A stretch of 64,000 nt of DNA, taken from positions 620,001-684,000 of the forward strand of contig OZ006972.1 of NCBI GenBank assembly GCA_963931255.1, written 5' to 3'. This document shows, in pieces, positions 43,248 through 50,903 of the stretch. The stretch is from CALUVN01 sp944323595. Its GTDB lineage: Bacteria > Cyanobacteriota > Vampirovibrionia > Gastranaerophilales > Gastranaerophilaceae. Below the pieces are notes generated by a model that was not told the origin of the DNA, did not search any database, and was given only the letters and a program-made list of their open reading frames with translations. The translations under genes were made by a program, and so were the position numbers. Each line of letters opens with the position of its first letter. Within the stretch, counting starts at the first letter, position 1.

Positions 43248-43785
43248 AGTAGTAAACGGACAAGAACGTGTTTATGAAGTCGGAAGAAATTATGTTATAG
43301 GCGAAAGGATAAAAGGTGACAAAGGCGGTTATAAATTGCTACATCACACCGACGGTTTCACCTCGACAATATACTTTCAATCAAATAATTTCTTCCACGA
43401 TAAAACACCAAAAAATATTGGTTGCCTATTGTATGACTTCACAAACGATATTGTAACTTATAGAAAATATGGTTTCAAGACTTCCGAACATGAATTTCAC
43501 AAAACCGATTCAATCGGCTTGAACTGGGATATTGTTTCAAATTTATGTCCGAAAGACCTTATTTCGGTTGTTGAAGTTCAAGGCAATAAAAAAATTGTGC
43601 GTTCAATATCTGTTTCAAAGGCATTAAAATTTCAAGATTTCAAATATTTAAAACATCTTGGTTATGAAAAGCAAGTTTTCATTCCGGTATGTGAATTTAA
43701 AACAAAAGAATACGAAATCAAGAAAAAGCGCAAGAGGGGGTTAAATAGTGGAAAGACTAACAAACAGAGAACAACAAGTCTTTAA
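43231..43785 (+). CDS. Phage protein of unknown function
   Basis: 184 aa from ATG 43231 (GGCGGTG site), overlapping the SSB gene by 17. It starts MVKIVKVVNGQERVYEVGRN, then SSTIYF-like beta strands (GGYKLLHHTDGFTSTIYFQS). The end is basic (KKKRKRGLNSGKTNKQ). No family is recognised. Its end overlaps an HTH gene. Confidence 0.55.
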   Translation: MVKIVKVVNGQERVYEVGRNYVIGERIKGDKGGYKLLHHTDGFTSTIYFQSNNFFHDKTPKNIGCLLYDFTNDIVTYRKYGFKTSEHEFHKTDSIGLNWDIVSNLCPKDLISVVEVQGNKKIVRSISVSKALKFQDFKYLKHLGYEKQVFIPVCEFKTKEYEIKKKRKRGLNSGKTNKQRTTSL

Positions 43786-43930
43786 CGCTATTTTAGCCGG
43801 AAAAAGGACTTGCGAAATACGAAAAGAAATGAATATTGCGATAAGTACAATTCGCACTTATTACAAACACATCTATTCAAAATTATTTGTAAATTCAAAA
43901 AAAGAACTAATTTTGAAATACAAGCAGTAA
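43748..43930 (+). CDS. Small LuxR-type HTH protein
   Basis: 60 aa from GTG 43748 with GAGGGGG. MERLTNREQQVFNAILAGKR then TCEIRKEMNIAISTIRTYYK, HIYSKLFVNSKKELI is the LuxR/GerE helix-turn-helix (LT-RE, STVRT-like). It has no other domain. It sits in the early operon between an unknown gene and a clamp-like protein and may be a middle-gene activator. It resembles the small HTH gene at 23062 of prophage 1 in size and type. Confidence 0.75.
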   Translation: MERLTNREQQVFNAILAGKRTCEIRKEMNIAISTIRTYYKHIYSKLFVNSKKELILKYKQ

Positions 43931-43941
43931 AGGAAGCAAAA

Positions 43942-44550
43942 ATGAAAAATAGTAATAAAGCAAAAAGAGAAATCAGAATTGAAATAAACAAATCAGTTTT
44001 AAAGAAAATAATTAAATCACATAAAAATTTCGCTAGTAAATATGAAATAAGTTCTATTTTAGCAAATTTTCATTTTGAACTAGCAAATAATCATTTGGAA
44101 ATCGCGTCAACAGACGGGAATCGTTTATTGATTAGTACAATTGAAGTGAACAATCCGAACAATGATTTTTGTTCGGATAATGTTAATGGCGGGCTTTTGT
44201 CAAAATTGGTTATATTCAAAGGTAGTGTCATTGACTGGCTTGAAGTCGTCATTTTAAAAGATTCTATTCAATTTAATGACAATGAATTTGGAATTCGACA
44301 GGAATTTAAACTTGTTGAAGCACAGTTTCCAAAATATAAACAACTCATTCCGGATTATGGCAATGAAAATTTTGCAATCGGTTTAAATTCGCAATTCTTC
44401 AAGGATTTATCATCATTAGAGCCGAACGAAAGAACAAATATAATTATTTTCAATTTCAACAAAGAAAATAATTTAAAACCGGTTCTTGTCGATACAGGTT
44501 CACCGGAATTAAAACAAAAGGCACTTTTAATGCCGGTGCAAATTAGATAA
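43942..44550 (+). CDS. Sliding-clamp-like (DnaN-type) protein, short
   Basis: 202 aa from ATG 43942 with AAAGGAAG; the frame before it, to 43810, is likely not used. IEINKSVLKKIIKSHKNFAS opens a clamp domain, NNHLEIASTDGNRLLISTIE matches the beta-clamp motif 'aTDGhRL', and the end QKALLMPVQIR matches the clamp C-terminus 'LLMPMRL'. Host DnaN has ~370 aa in three domains; this has two at most, so a trimer or higher ring, or a partner, would be needed. It may load with phage replication or divert host clamp partners. Confidence 0.7.
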   Translation: MKNSNKAKREIRIEINKSVLKKIIKSHKNFASKYEISSILANFHFELANNHLEIASTDGNRLLISTIEVNNPNNDFCSDNVNGGLLSKLVIFKGSVIDWLEVVILKDSIQFNDNEFGIRQEFKLVEAQFPKYKQLIPDYGNENFAIGLNSQFFKDLSSLEPNERTNIIIFNFNKENNLKPVLVDTGSPELKQKALLMPVQIR

Positions 44551-44562
44551 GAGGTGACCGGC

Positions 44563-44994
44563 ATGGAAATAATTAACAAGACAGTTCAACAATATACTTT
44601 TAAAAGTGATAATATTGACCCCGTTCATGTTTGGATTGATGAATGGGTAAAAGATGAAAACAACAAAAAACGTTTTCAAGGGCGCATTGTTATTGTTTGT
44701 TATGGCGTCGCACTGAATTATTATTTTGATTCAATGGGGTGCGAAATGAAAGAATTTATTCTTCAATGCAACACTGGATATTTATATGACAAATTTGAAA
44801 TCAATATTAGGGAAACAATGCGCCCTCGTGCTTACAATTTAAGTCTTGATGAAAACGAAAATGTCATTTCAGAGGAAAACGCAGAAGTTTCAATTGAAAT
44901 TCCGGACTTTCAAAAAGACTATATTAAACGAATTATTGAAACAATGAAATGTGGTTTTCGTGAAATTTTAACAAAAGGCGGTTCAAATGAATAG
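44563..44994 (+). CDS. Phage protein of unknown function
   Basis: 143 aa from ATG 44563 with GAGGTGA. It reads MEIINKTVQQYTFKSDNIDP, VHVWIDEWVKDENNKKRFQG. The sequence is beta-rich then acidic (ENENVISEENAEVSIEIPDF). It overlaps the methylase gene by 8 bases. No family is recognised. Confidence 0.55.
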   Translation: MEIINKTVQQYTFKSDNIDPVHVWIDEWVKDENNKKRFQGRIVIVCYGVALNYYFDSMGCEMKEFILQCNTGYLYDKFEINIRETMRPRAYNLSLDENENVISEENAEVSIEIPDFQKDYIKRIIETMKCGFREILTKGGSNE

Positions 44995-45508
44995 TACAGA
45001 ATTTAAAAAATATAATTTTATGCAGGAACGAAGCGACTATTTGACCCCGCCGGAAATGATTCAAGAAATATTTCAAGAACTCAACCTTTTGGGGATTTAC
45101 TCCGGTGATAAATTTGACCTTGACACTTGTTGCAGTCAAAAAAATATACCGGCATGTAATCACTATATTGAGGGTGAAAATGACGGTTTGTCACTCGAAT
45201 GGCAACAATTAAATTATTGTAACCCGCCATATAAAACGTGTGATAAATGGGTTAAAAAAGCGTTTGCAGAGTTCCAAAATGGGAAAATATCCGTTCTTTT
45301 AATTCCGGCACGTACTGAAACAAAATATTGGCAGGAATATATTTTGAAAAACGGTTTTGCAATACGTGAAAACGTGTATGTGCGATTTTTGCGCAAGGGT
45401 TTATGTTTCTTGAATCCGGAAACAAACGAGAAAATGGGCGTTTTTAAAAACGCCCTTGCAATAGTAATTTTTGACGGTAGCAAAAACAAAACAAAGGCGG
45501 TGATTTGA
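44987..45508 (+). CDS. Phage DNA N6-adenine methyltransferase (Dam-like, PF05869 type)
   Basis: 173 aa. The N-terminal RSDYLTPPEMIQEIFQEL and KFDLDTCCSQKNIP, the NPPY motif at LNYCNPPYKTCDKWVKKA and the LLIPARTETKYWQEY stretch are the signature of phage-type N6A methylases. It lacks the separate SAM motif order of Dam at 20379, so the two prophages carry unrelated methylases. It overlaps the next gene by one base. Confidence 0.9.
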   Translation: MNSTEFKKYNFMQERSDYLTPPEMIQEIFQELNLLGIYSGDKFDLDTCCSQKNIPACNHYIEGENDGLSLEWQQLNYCNPPYKTCDKWVKKAFAEFQNGKISVLLIPARTETKYWQEYILKNGFAIRENVYVRFLRKGLCFLNPETNEKMGVFKNALAIVIFDGSKNKTKAVI

Positions 45509-45768
45509 TGAGTAAATACACGGCAATAATATTTAAAGATTATGAGGGTGAAACGCGTTATTGCAATTGCGAAACTGTCGGGCGTCGTTTTGGCGGTTAT
45601 TTGAATTATTTTAATTGCGGAATCTGCAAAAATCAAAGCGTTGGAGATGATAAACCGTTCTATTGTAACAATCAAGAATTTTTACAAGATTCGGAAGACA
45701 AAAAGCAATATTGCAAAAATTATGAACGTGATTTTAACTATATGCAAAAAAATAATATAAAGGTATAG
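45508..45768 (+). CDS. Cys-rich phage protein
   Basis: 86 aa from ATG 45508. CNCETVGRRFGGYLNYFNCG, ICKNQS and PFYCNNQEFL show several Cys pairs, as in a zinc ribbon, followed by a charged helix (DSEDKKQYCKNYERDF). No named family. It is coupled to the methylase by a TGATG-like overlap. Confidence 0.6.
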   Translation: MSKYTAIIFKDYEGETRYCNCETVGRRFGGYLNYFNCGICKNQSVGDDKPFYCNNQEFLQDSEDKKQYCKNYERDFNYMQKNNIKV

Positions 45769-45777
45769 GTATATAAA

Positions 45778-46026
45778 ATGTTTGAAGTTTTAAGTTTACC
45801 GAAAGTAACCAAAAGGAACAAAAAAATTTATAACGTAATAGATATGAATTGTAACGGTGTGTCAAAACAAATATGGCGCGCTCGTAAAGAACATAAGTGT
45901 GATTTTTGCGGAAATACAATATTCAAGGGTGATTCGTATGTTTCGACTGTTGATTTTGTAGAACATAGAATCGTTAAATCATGCGACAAATGTCATCATG
46001 GAATTATTGCATTGTATGGGGATTAA
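45778..46026 (+). CDS. Small zinc-ribbon phage protein
   Basis: 82 aa. WRARKEHKCDFCGNTIFKGD then VDFVEHRIVKSCDKCHHGII has CxxC...CxxC zinc-ribbon spacing. This layout occurs in small phage proteins of unknown function near replication genes. It ends 2 bases before the next start. Confidence 0.65.
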   Translation: MFEVLSLPKVTKRNKKIYNVIDMNCNGVSKQIWRARKEHKCDFCGNTIFKGDSYVSTVDFVEHRIVKSCDKCHHGIIALYGD

Positions 46027-46028
46027 AG

Positions 46029-46130
46029 ATGAAAAAACATTTCACTGAATACGATTTAAAACGTTATTATCAAATAACAATATTTGAAGCAATTGAACAA
46101 TTGGAAAAGTCGCGGGGGGGGGGGGATTAG
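46029..46130 (+). CDS. 33-aa ORF ending in a 12-G tract
   Basis: MKKHFTEYDLKRYYQITIFE then AIEQLEKSRGGGD-stop. The G tract is the last coding part; the stop TAG directly adjoins the ATG of the next gene, so translation is probably coupled. A change of G number would alter the stop and the coupling. No domain is seen. Confidence 0.45.
   Translation: MKKHFTEYDLKRYYQITIFEAIEQLEKSRGGGD
46114..46125 (+). repeat. Homopolymer tract of 12 G
   Basis: Twelve G in a row in an AT-rich region, right before the start at 46131. Such tracts are prone to slippage and could give phase-variable expression, or could be a sequencing/assembly artefact in length. Confidence 0.9.
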
Positions 46131-46448
46131 ATGAAAAACACTCAAACAATGAATTTAGCGCAATATGCGTTGTATCAGGCAATAAAAGCGAAATTGCAAA
46201 ATGATATTCAAGAAGTGTATTTTCAACAAGCACGCAAAGCGGGTATAAACACGCTTAAAAAAACGATAGAAAAATATTTGCAAGAATTAAAAAATCAAGA
46301 CCTTTTACCCGAAACAATAAAGTTTGAAGTGTGCAAGACAAAACTTCCGCGTAAATTGAAAAAGAAATTTAAAAAACAAAACCGATATTGTTTCGACATT
46401 ATAAAATTTGACAGCATAGAAAGTTTAAATATTGAAATGAGGTTATAG
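46131..46448 (+). CDS. Phage protein of unknown function
   Basis: 105 aa, helical and basic: NLAQYALYQAIKAKLQNDIQ, then KKTIEKYLQELKNQDLLPET and KLPRKLKKKFKKQNRYCFDI. The start is set by its position directly after the TAG of the 33-aa ORF. No family is recognised. Confidence 0.6.
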   Translation: MKNTQTMNLAQYALYQAIKAKLQNDIQEVYFQQARKAGINTLKKTIEKYLQELKNQDLLPETIKFEVCKTKLPRKLKKKFKKQNRYCFDIIKFDSIESLNIEMRL

Positions 46449-46449
46449 A

Positions 46450-46629
46450 ATGTCCGAAGTTGATAAAATGTATTACTCGTGTAAAAAGACTTTTAAATTA
46501 TTTGGAATTGCTTTTTTTGAAATTGAGGATAATACCCGACGATTTGACGGCAAAGGCGAATTTATCCAAGAAACAATTCCGAACAAAGAATATTTTGAAT
46601 CAGAATTTAGAATTAAAAAAGAAAAATAA
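46450..46629 (+). CDS. 59-aa phage protein of unknown function
   Basis: ATG at 46450, one base after the previous stop. MSEVDKMYYSCKKTFKLFGI then AFFEIEDNTRRFDGKGEFIQ. Longer frames on either strand here have poor context. The gene is followed 14 bases later by a good ribosome site and the next start. Function not known. Confidence 0.6.
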   Translation: MSEVDKMYYSCKKTFKLFGIAFFEIEDNTRRFDGKGEFIQETIPNKEYFESEFRIKKEK

Positions 46630-46643
46630 AGAGGGGTGCAATA

Positions 46644-46844
46644 ATGATAAATGCAAAACAAGCGCGTGAGCAGGCGCAGGAAAACAAAATTAAATTACTA
46701 AGAACTGATATTGAAACGGCAATCAAAAAGGCTATTTCAAAAGGACGCACGAAAACAACAATTTCCGGTCAAATTCCGGCATGTATTGTTGAAGAATTAC
46801 AAAATAACGGTTTCCGTATCAATAACGGTTCAATAGAGTGGTAA
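46644..46844 (+). CDS. 66-aa phage protein of unknown function
   Basis: GAGGGGTG precedes the ATG. MINAKQAREQAQENKIKLLR followed by IETAIKKAISKGRTKTTISG; helical, basic, then a short IPACIVEELQNNGF. It resembles small phage proteins of the 'NAxQAR' type seen next to replication genes, with no known function. Confidence 0.6.
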   Translation: MINAKQAREQAQENKIKLLRTDIETAIKKAISKGRTKTTISGQIPACIVEELQNNGFRINNGSIEW

Positions 46845-46866
46845 ATATTAAGAGAGGTTTAAAACA

Positions 46867-47655
46867 ATGCGTAATAGAGTTATAAAAGCCGAATTCTGGT
46901 CTGATGAAATAATTGGCAGTTGTTCATGTGTCGCGCAATTGCTTTTCATTGGTTCGTGGAATTTTGCCGACGATTCGGGCGTATGTAGAGCGAATATTAT
47001 ATATTTGCGAAACAATATATTCCCGTACAGCTCATTAACAATCAAGCAAATTGAAGAAGCCTTGTTGCAATTAAAAAACAAAAAACTTATTGCACTTGGT
47101 GAATATAAGGGTGAAAAATATCTTTTGATTAAAAATTTTTTAAAACATCAAAAGATTGACAGACCGTCAAAATTTAGATACATAAATGCCAATTATGATG
47201 AAATTTTTAATCTTGTTGGCAATACTCGACGAGTAATCGACGAGCAATCGACACCAAAAGAAAAAGTAAAAGAAAACGGAAAAGAAAAAGAAAATGAAGA
47301 AATTCATGTTGAAGAAGAAAATTCGTCTTCAAGTGGACATAACTTTTATGGTGAATATTGCAATGTCGGTTTAACTCCGGAACAATACGGAAAACTTATT
47401 GCCCTTACTATAAGTGAAAAAGCAGTGAAAGAACTGATTGAAGACTTAGGAAAAGCAATCGAAATTGGAAAAGAAGAACGGTTTCGTGCTGATTTACCGA
47501 ATTTACACTTTGAACGATTACGCGCATATTGGAATTATAGGCGCAAAAACCCGCAAAAATTCAGTAAAAAACAGGAAACAGCGGAAGAAGTTCCGGAACA
47601 ACAAGACATTTGGTCTTTAAATGAAGCATACAATCAATTTGACAAGGCGGTGTAA
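46867..47655 (+). CDS. Replication initiator-like protein (winged helix, DnaD/primosomal type)
   Basis: 262 aa with AGAGAGG upstream. The N-terminal MRNRVIKAEFWSDEIIGSCS, then RLLFIG-like (VAQLLFIGSWNFADDSGVCR) and EEALLQLKNKKLIALGEYKG are the winged helix of phage replication initiators. A low-complexity linker (KEKVKENGKEKENEE) follows. The C-terminal helical part (FRADLPNLHFERLRAYWNYR) is unassigned. It lies directly before a DnaC-like loader, as usual for phage initiator-loader pairs. Confidence 0.8.
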   Translation: MRNRVIKAEFWSDEIIGSCSCVAQLLFIGSWNFADDSGVCRANIIYLRNNIFPYSSLTIKQIEEALLQLKNKKLIALGEYKGEKYLLIKNFLKHQKIDRPSKFRYINANYDEIFNLVGNTRRVIDEQSTPKEKVKENGKEKENEEIHVEEENSSSSGHNFYGEYCNVGLTPEQYGKLIALTISEKAVKELIEDLGKAIEIGKEERFRADLPNLHFERLRAYWNYRRKNPQKFSKKQETAEEVPEQQDIWSLNEAYNQFDKAV

Positions 47656-47656
47656 T

Positions 47657-48454
47657 ATGACAGATGAAATAAAAAAATGTTCAATTTGTGGCAAACCATA
47701 CAAAAAGCACGAAATTAAAATTGGCGGGAAAATATTCAATCCAATATATATCGCAACATGCGATTGTGAAGCACTAAGGCAACAGGAAGAAGAACGCCAA
47801 AGAGAAGAACAACGCCGGCGTGATAGAATTGAACAAAAAACAAACGAATTAAAACATCAATTAAACTGTCCTTTAATGACACCTTTATTTCAAGAAAAAT
47901 CATTTGAAAAGATTTTGAGGTTGAAAAATGTAATTGGTTGGTCTTCTGATTATGAACAAAATTTTAATAAATGCCTTGAATATGCCCAAAAATATGAAAC
48001 AAATTCCGGCGGTCTTTTTATGATTGGCGGTGTTGGAACAGGGAAAACAACACTTCAAGCGTGTGTAATTAAAGAATTAGAACGTAAAGGAAAGTTTTGT
48101 TTATTGATTCAGTTTTCAACTTTACTTGATTTAATGATACAGGCATGTAGTTTTGACGCGAAAGTTTCAATTTTTCAACTTTACAATACATTGAGTAAAT
48201 TTGATTATGTTGTTCTTGATGATATAGGGCGCGAAAAATACACAGATAAAAGGCTTGAAATTGCTTTTCGTGTCATTGATTGTCTTATGAACAATAAAGT
48301 AACTGTTTCAATAACTACAAATCCGGAATGTTTTCAAAAATTGACAACAATTCCGGAATATAAAGCAATTGTTGACCGTTTGCGGGATTTATGCCCGTAT
48401 GAACTAACATTCAAAAATAAATCATTTCGCGGTCAAAATGTAAAGATTTTTTAA
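47657..48454 (+). CDS. DnaC-like helicase loader ATPase
   Basis: 265 aa from ATG 47657 with AAGGCGGTG. An N-terminal zinc motif (KKCSICGKPYKK ... IATCDCEAL) precedes an AAA+ core: Walker A GGLFMIGGVGTGKTTLQACV, Walker B FDYVVLDDIGREKYTDK, sensor ITTNPECFQ. This is the DnaC/IstB family that loads the replicative helicase. It is followed by a terminator-like hairpin, ending the early operon. Confidence 0.9.
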   Translation: MTDEIKKCSICGKPYKKHEIKIGGKIFNPIYIATCDCEALRQQEEERQREEQRRRDRIEQKTNELKHQLNCPLMTPLFQEKSFEKILRLKNVIGWSSDYEQNFNKCLEYAQKYETNSGGLFMIGGVGTGKTTLQACVIKELERKGKFCLLIQFSTLLDLMIQACSFDAKVSIFQLYNTLSKFDYVVLDDIGREKYTDKRLEIAFRVIDCLMNNKVTVSITTNPECFQKLTTIPEYKAIVDRLRDLCPYELTFKNKSFRGQNVKIF

Positions 48455-48475
48455 GATGATTTTTTGATATTTTTT

Positions 48476-48512
48476 AGATAGCAAATTCACTTTTTACGTG
48501 GGTTTGCTATTT
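48476..48512 (+). terminator. Hairpin after the DnaC-like gene
   Basis: A long stem (48476-48490 with 48498-48512, a few G-U pairs) around loop TTTTTAC lies 21 bases after the stop. There is only a weak T run (TTTCTATT) but the stem is strong. It separates the early operon from the RNA at 48577. Confidence 0.6.
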
Positions 48513-48542
48513 CTATTAGAAAGATTTTTTAAAAATGGGGGA

Positions 48543-48570
48543 TTGCAAACAAAAAGAATTTTTATATAAT
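48543..48570 (+). promoter_or_regulatory. Promoter of the non-coding RNA
   Basis: TTGCAA (48543-48548) and a perfect TATAAT (48565-48570) with 16 bases between. It is directed right, with transcription expected to start near 48577. Confidence 0.65.
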
Positions 48571-48576
48571 GATTGC

Positions 48577-48758
48577 GTGAGGTAAAAGTTAAGGACGAAA
48601 TGTCAAACACTTTTTACCACGTCCGATTTTTCGGACTAGCGGAATTTTGAATAATAACCACAACTTAACAAGTTGATTCAAAGAATCAGAAGTTGAAGCG
48701 GGGCGTCCGATACGGGAAAATCAAAATTTGTCACCGGCGTAGCATTGCCGGATTTTTT
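48577..48758 (+). ncRNA. Predicted structured RNA of about 180 nt
   Basis: The region 48455-48837 has no convincing gene. It starts six bases after a TATAAT and ends in a GC-rich terminator (CCGGC 48734-48738, GCCGG 48747-48751, then six T). Between are several small perfect hairpins: GTCCG/CGGAC (48621-48636), CAACTT/AAGTTG (48661-48675), GATTC/GAATC (48675-48687) and an outer GGTAAAAGT with ACTTTTTACC (48581-48618, one bulge). CGTCCGAT occurs twice (48620, 48704), giving alternative pairings with GGACG (48593). I know no family that it matches. Confidence 0.65.
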
Positions 48759-48837
48759 GTTTTGATAATACAATATTAAAGTCGTTAAGTGCAATATTAC
48801 TTTCGGCGCATTATTCCACAAGGAAAAAGGCGGTCGA

Positions 48838-49215
48838 ATGTTTAGAATTGAATGTTGCAACGGTTTAAGAAAATGTCGTGTTTATGCACTTGCAGAATCA
48901 AGACGTTATAAAAGCGCATATTTGAAAATTGCGCGTTGTTCAAAGTGTCGTCGTTTGATTGCTATTATTGAAAAGATTGATTTCAATAATAAGAAAACAA
49001 AAATTTGTCGCTATGGCGTTGACGCATTGTTATTATATAATCGCAATTTGCATAATATCGTTTATGAAGTTGTTCAAGTTTCTAAACAGTCGCCAAAGGT
49101 CGCATGGACATATTATAAAACGGTTAATTCTGAAACACTGGTTCGTCGATATATGGACGAATCCGGAAATGCCGGTGAAAAAATATTTTCACCTTGTAAG
49201 GTGATAAGCGCATGA
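48838..49215 (+). CDS. Phage protein with zinc-finger-like Cys pattern
   Basis: 125 aa with AAGGCGG. FRIECCNGLRKCRVYALAES, then YLKIARCSKCRRLIAIIEKI has CxxC-type pairs; the rest (VVQVSKQSPKVAWTYY and YMDESGNAGEKIFS) is unassigned. It resembles small phage 'CxxC zinc finger' proteins near recombination genes. The end overlaps the next start by four bases. Confidence 0.6.
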   Translation: MFRIECCNGLRKCRVYALAESRRYKSAYLKIARCSKCRRLIAIIEKIDFNNKKTKICRYGVDALLLYNRNLHNIVYEVVQVSKQSPKVAWTYYKTVNSETLVRRYMDESGNAGEKIFSPCKVISA

Positions 49216-49958
49216 ATTTCACAATAACAAATCGCGCTTATGCTAGAACTGTTTTAAATACGCTATATAAACACATACAAGAAAATAAAAATTATAGATT
49301 AGAATTTGAAGAAGTTAAATCATTAAAAACACAAAAACAACTTGGTTTTATATTCGGCGGGGTTATAAAAGCATTAAGATTGTATTTTGACCGCTTAGGC
49401 TATCAATTTACACCGGAACAAATAAAAGAATGGTTATATGAAGAAATAGGCACGTCCGAAACATTATTTCTTCCGAATGGTAAACAAAGGCAAATTAAAA
49501 AAACTTTGTCCGGCATGTCTAAAAAAGAAGCAAGTGATTTTATTTTTCAATTGATTACATTTGTTGACACAAATGAAGCATTGGAAGATTTTATTCTTCC
49601 GCCTGATTTACGTTATTGTTGGACACATCAACTTGACGAAAGATTGATTGATGAAGTTCAACAATATACTTTTCCGGAACGTAACGAATATTATTTAAGA
49701 CATCAACGCAAATTGACGTGTATTCGGTGCGGGCGCAAAGGTGGTGAAGTTCATCACATCAAGCGCGGTTCGGGTTTAGGCAAAAAAAATCCGGATTGGT
49801 TCACAATTCCTATATGTCAAGAATGCCATGTTCCATATTTGCATTCAAAAGTCGGTGAGCCGGCATTTTTAAATGAAATTAAATATATAATTGGCGGGCT
49901 TGATATTGAATTGTTTTGTCAAATTTCATATTATATGTGGCTACATAATTATTCATAA
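49212..49958 (+). CDS. NinB-like / HNH nuclease fusion (recombination)
   Basis: 248 aa with AGGTGA. The N-terminal part, EEVKSLKTQKQLGFIFGGVI, EQIKEWLYEEIG, TLSGMSKKEASDFIFQLIT, resembles NinB-type recombination proteins. The C-terminal CIRCGRKGGEVHHIKRGSGL then FTIPICQECHVPYLHSK is a His-Cys HNH-like (DUF968/HNHc_6) nuclease. Together these are like phage recombination nucleases of the lambda nin region. Confidence 0.72.
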   Translation: MNFTITNRAYARTVLNTLYKHIQENKNYRLEFEEVKSLKTQKQLGFIFGGVIKALRLYFDRLGYQFTPEQIKEWLYEEIGTSETLFLPNGKQRQIKKTLSGMSKKEASDFIFQLITFVDTNEALEDFILPPDLRYCWTHQLDERLIDEVQQYTFPERNEYYLRHQRKLTCIRCGRKGGEVHHIKRGSGLGKKNPDWFTIPICQECHVPYLHSKVGEPAFLNEIKYIIGGLDIELFCQISYYMWLHNYS

Positions 49959-49979
49959 TTTAAACCTCTCTATGCTGGG

Positions 49980-50010
49980 CGGTCTTCCTTTGGGGCGGAA
50001 GACCGTTTTT
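49980..50010 (+). terminator. Strong rho-independent terminator
   Basis: A perfect 9-bp stem CGGTCTTCC (49980-49988) / GGAAGACCG (49997-50005), 8-base loop and five T. It ends the middle operon just after the NinB-like gene and before the packaging genes. Confidence 0.85.
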
Positions 50011-50021
50011 AAATAATAGTT

Positions 50022-50318
50022 ATGGCAAAAGTATTTTCAAAAAGTTTTTATAATTCAAAGCGGTGGAAAAATACACAGCGCATTTATAAGCAAATGAAGT
50101 TCGGCATTTGCGAACGGTGCGGAAAACCGAACGGAACAATTGTTCATCACAAAATATATTTAGATGAAACAAATATAAATAATCCGGACGTCGCTTTGAA
50201 CTTTAATAATCTTGAATTGCTATGTCAAGATTGTCACAACCACGAACACCATTCAACGCATAAGCCGACAGTCAACGGCTTGCGTTTTAACTCAAAGGGG
50301 GAGTTGGTAAAAAATTGA
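50022..50318 (+). CDS. HNH endonuclease (packaging-associated)
   Basis: 98 aa. FYNSKRWKNTQRIYKQMKFG, ICERCGKPNGTIVHHKIYL and LELLCQDCHNHEHHSTHKP give the CxxC-HH-CxxC pattern of HNH proteins. In HK97-type phages an HNH protein next to TerS is needed for cos cleavage by the terminase. The gene has this place here. Confidence 0.9.
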   Translation: MAKVFSKSFYNSKRWKNTQRIYKQMKFGICERCGKPNGTIVHHKIYLDETNINNPDVALNFNNLELLCQDCHNHEHHSTHKPTVNGLRFNSKGELVKN

Positions 50319-50471
50319 AACACAATCGGGGCGTGTGTTTGCGCGCACAACGATACCCCCCGTTCAATTTTCAAAAATTGCAATCACGGAAGACCGAAGC
50401 CCCAAGTCATGTATAAAATGCAAGGTCGCGCATGGGGGGTGTGGTATATGTAAAAATTTAAGGAAGCGTAT
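50319..50471. other. Candidate packaging (cos/pac) region
   Basis: 153 non-coding bases between HNH and TerS, locally GC-rich. TGCGCGCA palindrome at about 50339-50346, an ACCCCCC run at about 50354-50360 matched by GGGGGGT about 80 bases on. In HK97-type phages the cut site lies near here. Only position and composition support it. Confidence 0.4.
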
Positions 50472-50888
50472 ATGAACGAATTTGAAGACGAATTTGAAAA
50501 CGATTCATTGTCTATTTCGATATATACAGAAGACCAAAAAAAGGCAATGAAGACGAAAGAAGAAAAACGACTTAAAAAAATATTTAAAGATTACCCGGCA
50601 GAGATTAACGAATTAGTTAAACCGTTAATTGACCGTTGTTCTTTTATGTTTGTTGAATTAAAAGAAGCAGAAGCACAGATTCAAAAATATGGTTCGGTTG
50701 AAAAATACAAAAATGGTGCTAACCAATGGGGAAAGAAAAAATCCGCGTCGGTTGAAGTGCATAACATTATGATTAAAAACTATGCCGTGATTATTAAACA
50801 ATTGATTGATTTACTTCCGAAAGAATCAGCCAATGACGCAATGGAAGAATTTAATGAATTTTTGAAAGCAGGAAAAGGCGGGAAATAG
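50472..50888 (+). CDS. Terminase small subunit (P27 family)
   Basis: 138 aa with AAGGAAG. FKDYPAEINELVKPLIDRCS, then LKEAEAQIQKYGSVEKYKNG and SASVEVHNIMIKNYAVIIKQ are typical of the P27 TerS family. It binds the packaging site and recruits the large subunit downstream. Confidence 0.88.
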   Translation: MNEFEDEFENDSLSISIYTEDQKKAMKTKEEKRLKKIFKDYPAEINELVKPLIDRCSFMFVELKEAEAQIQKYGSVEKYKNGANQWGKKKSASVEVHNIMIKNYAVIIKQLIDLLPKESANDAMEEFNEFLKAGKGGK

Positions 50889-50903
50889 TAAGGACGGGTT
50901 AAT

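Noticed and set aside
46460..46669. Longer frames on both strands around 46460-46669
   Set aside because: The 59-aa frame from 46450 starts one base after the previous stop and fits operon spacing; the longer ones overlap the next gene start.
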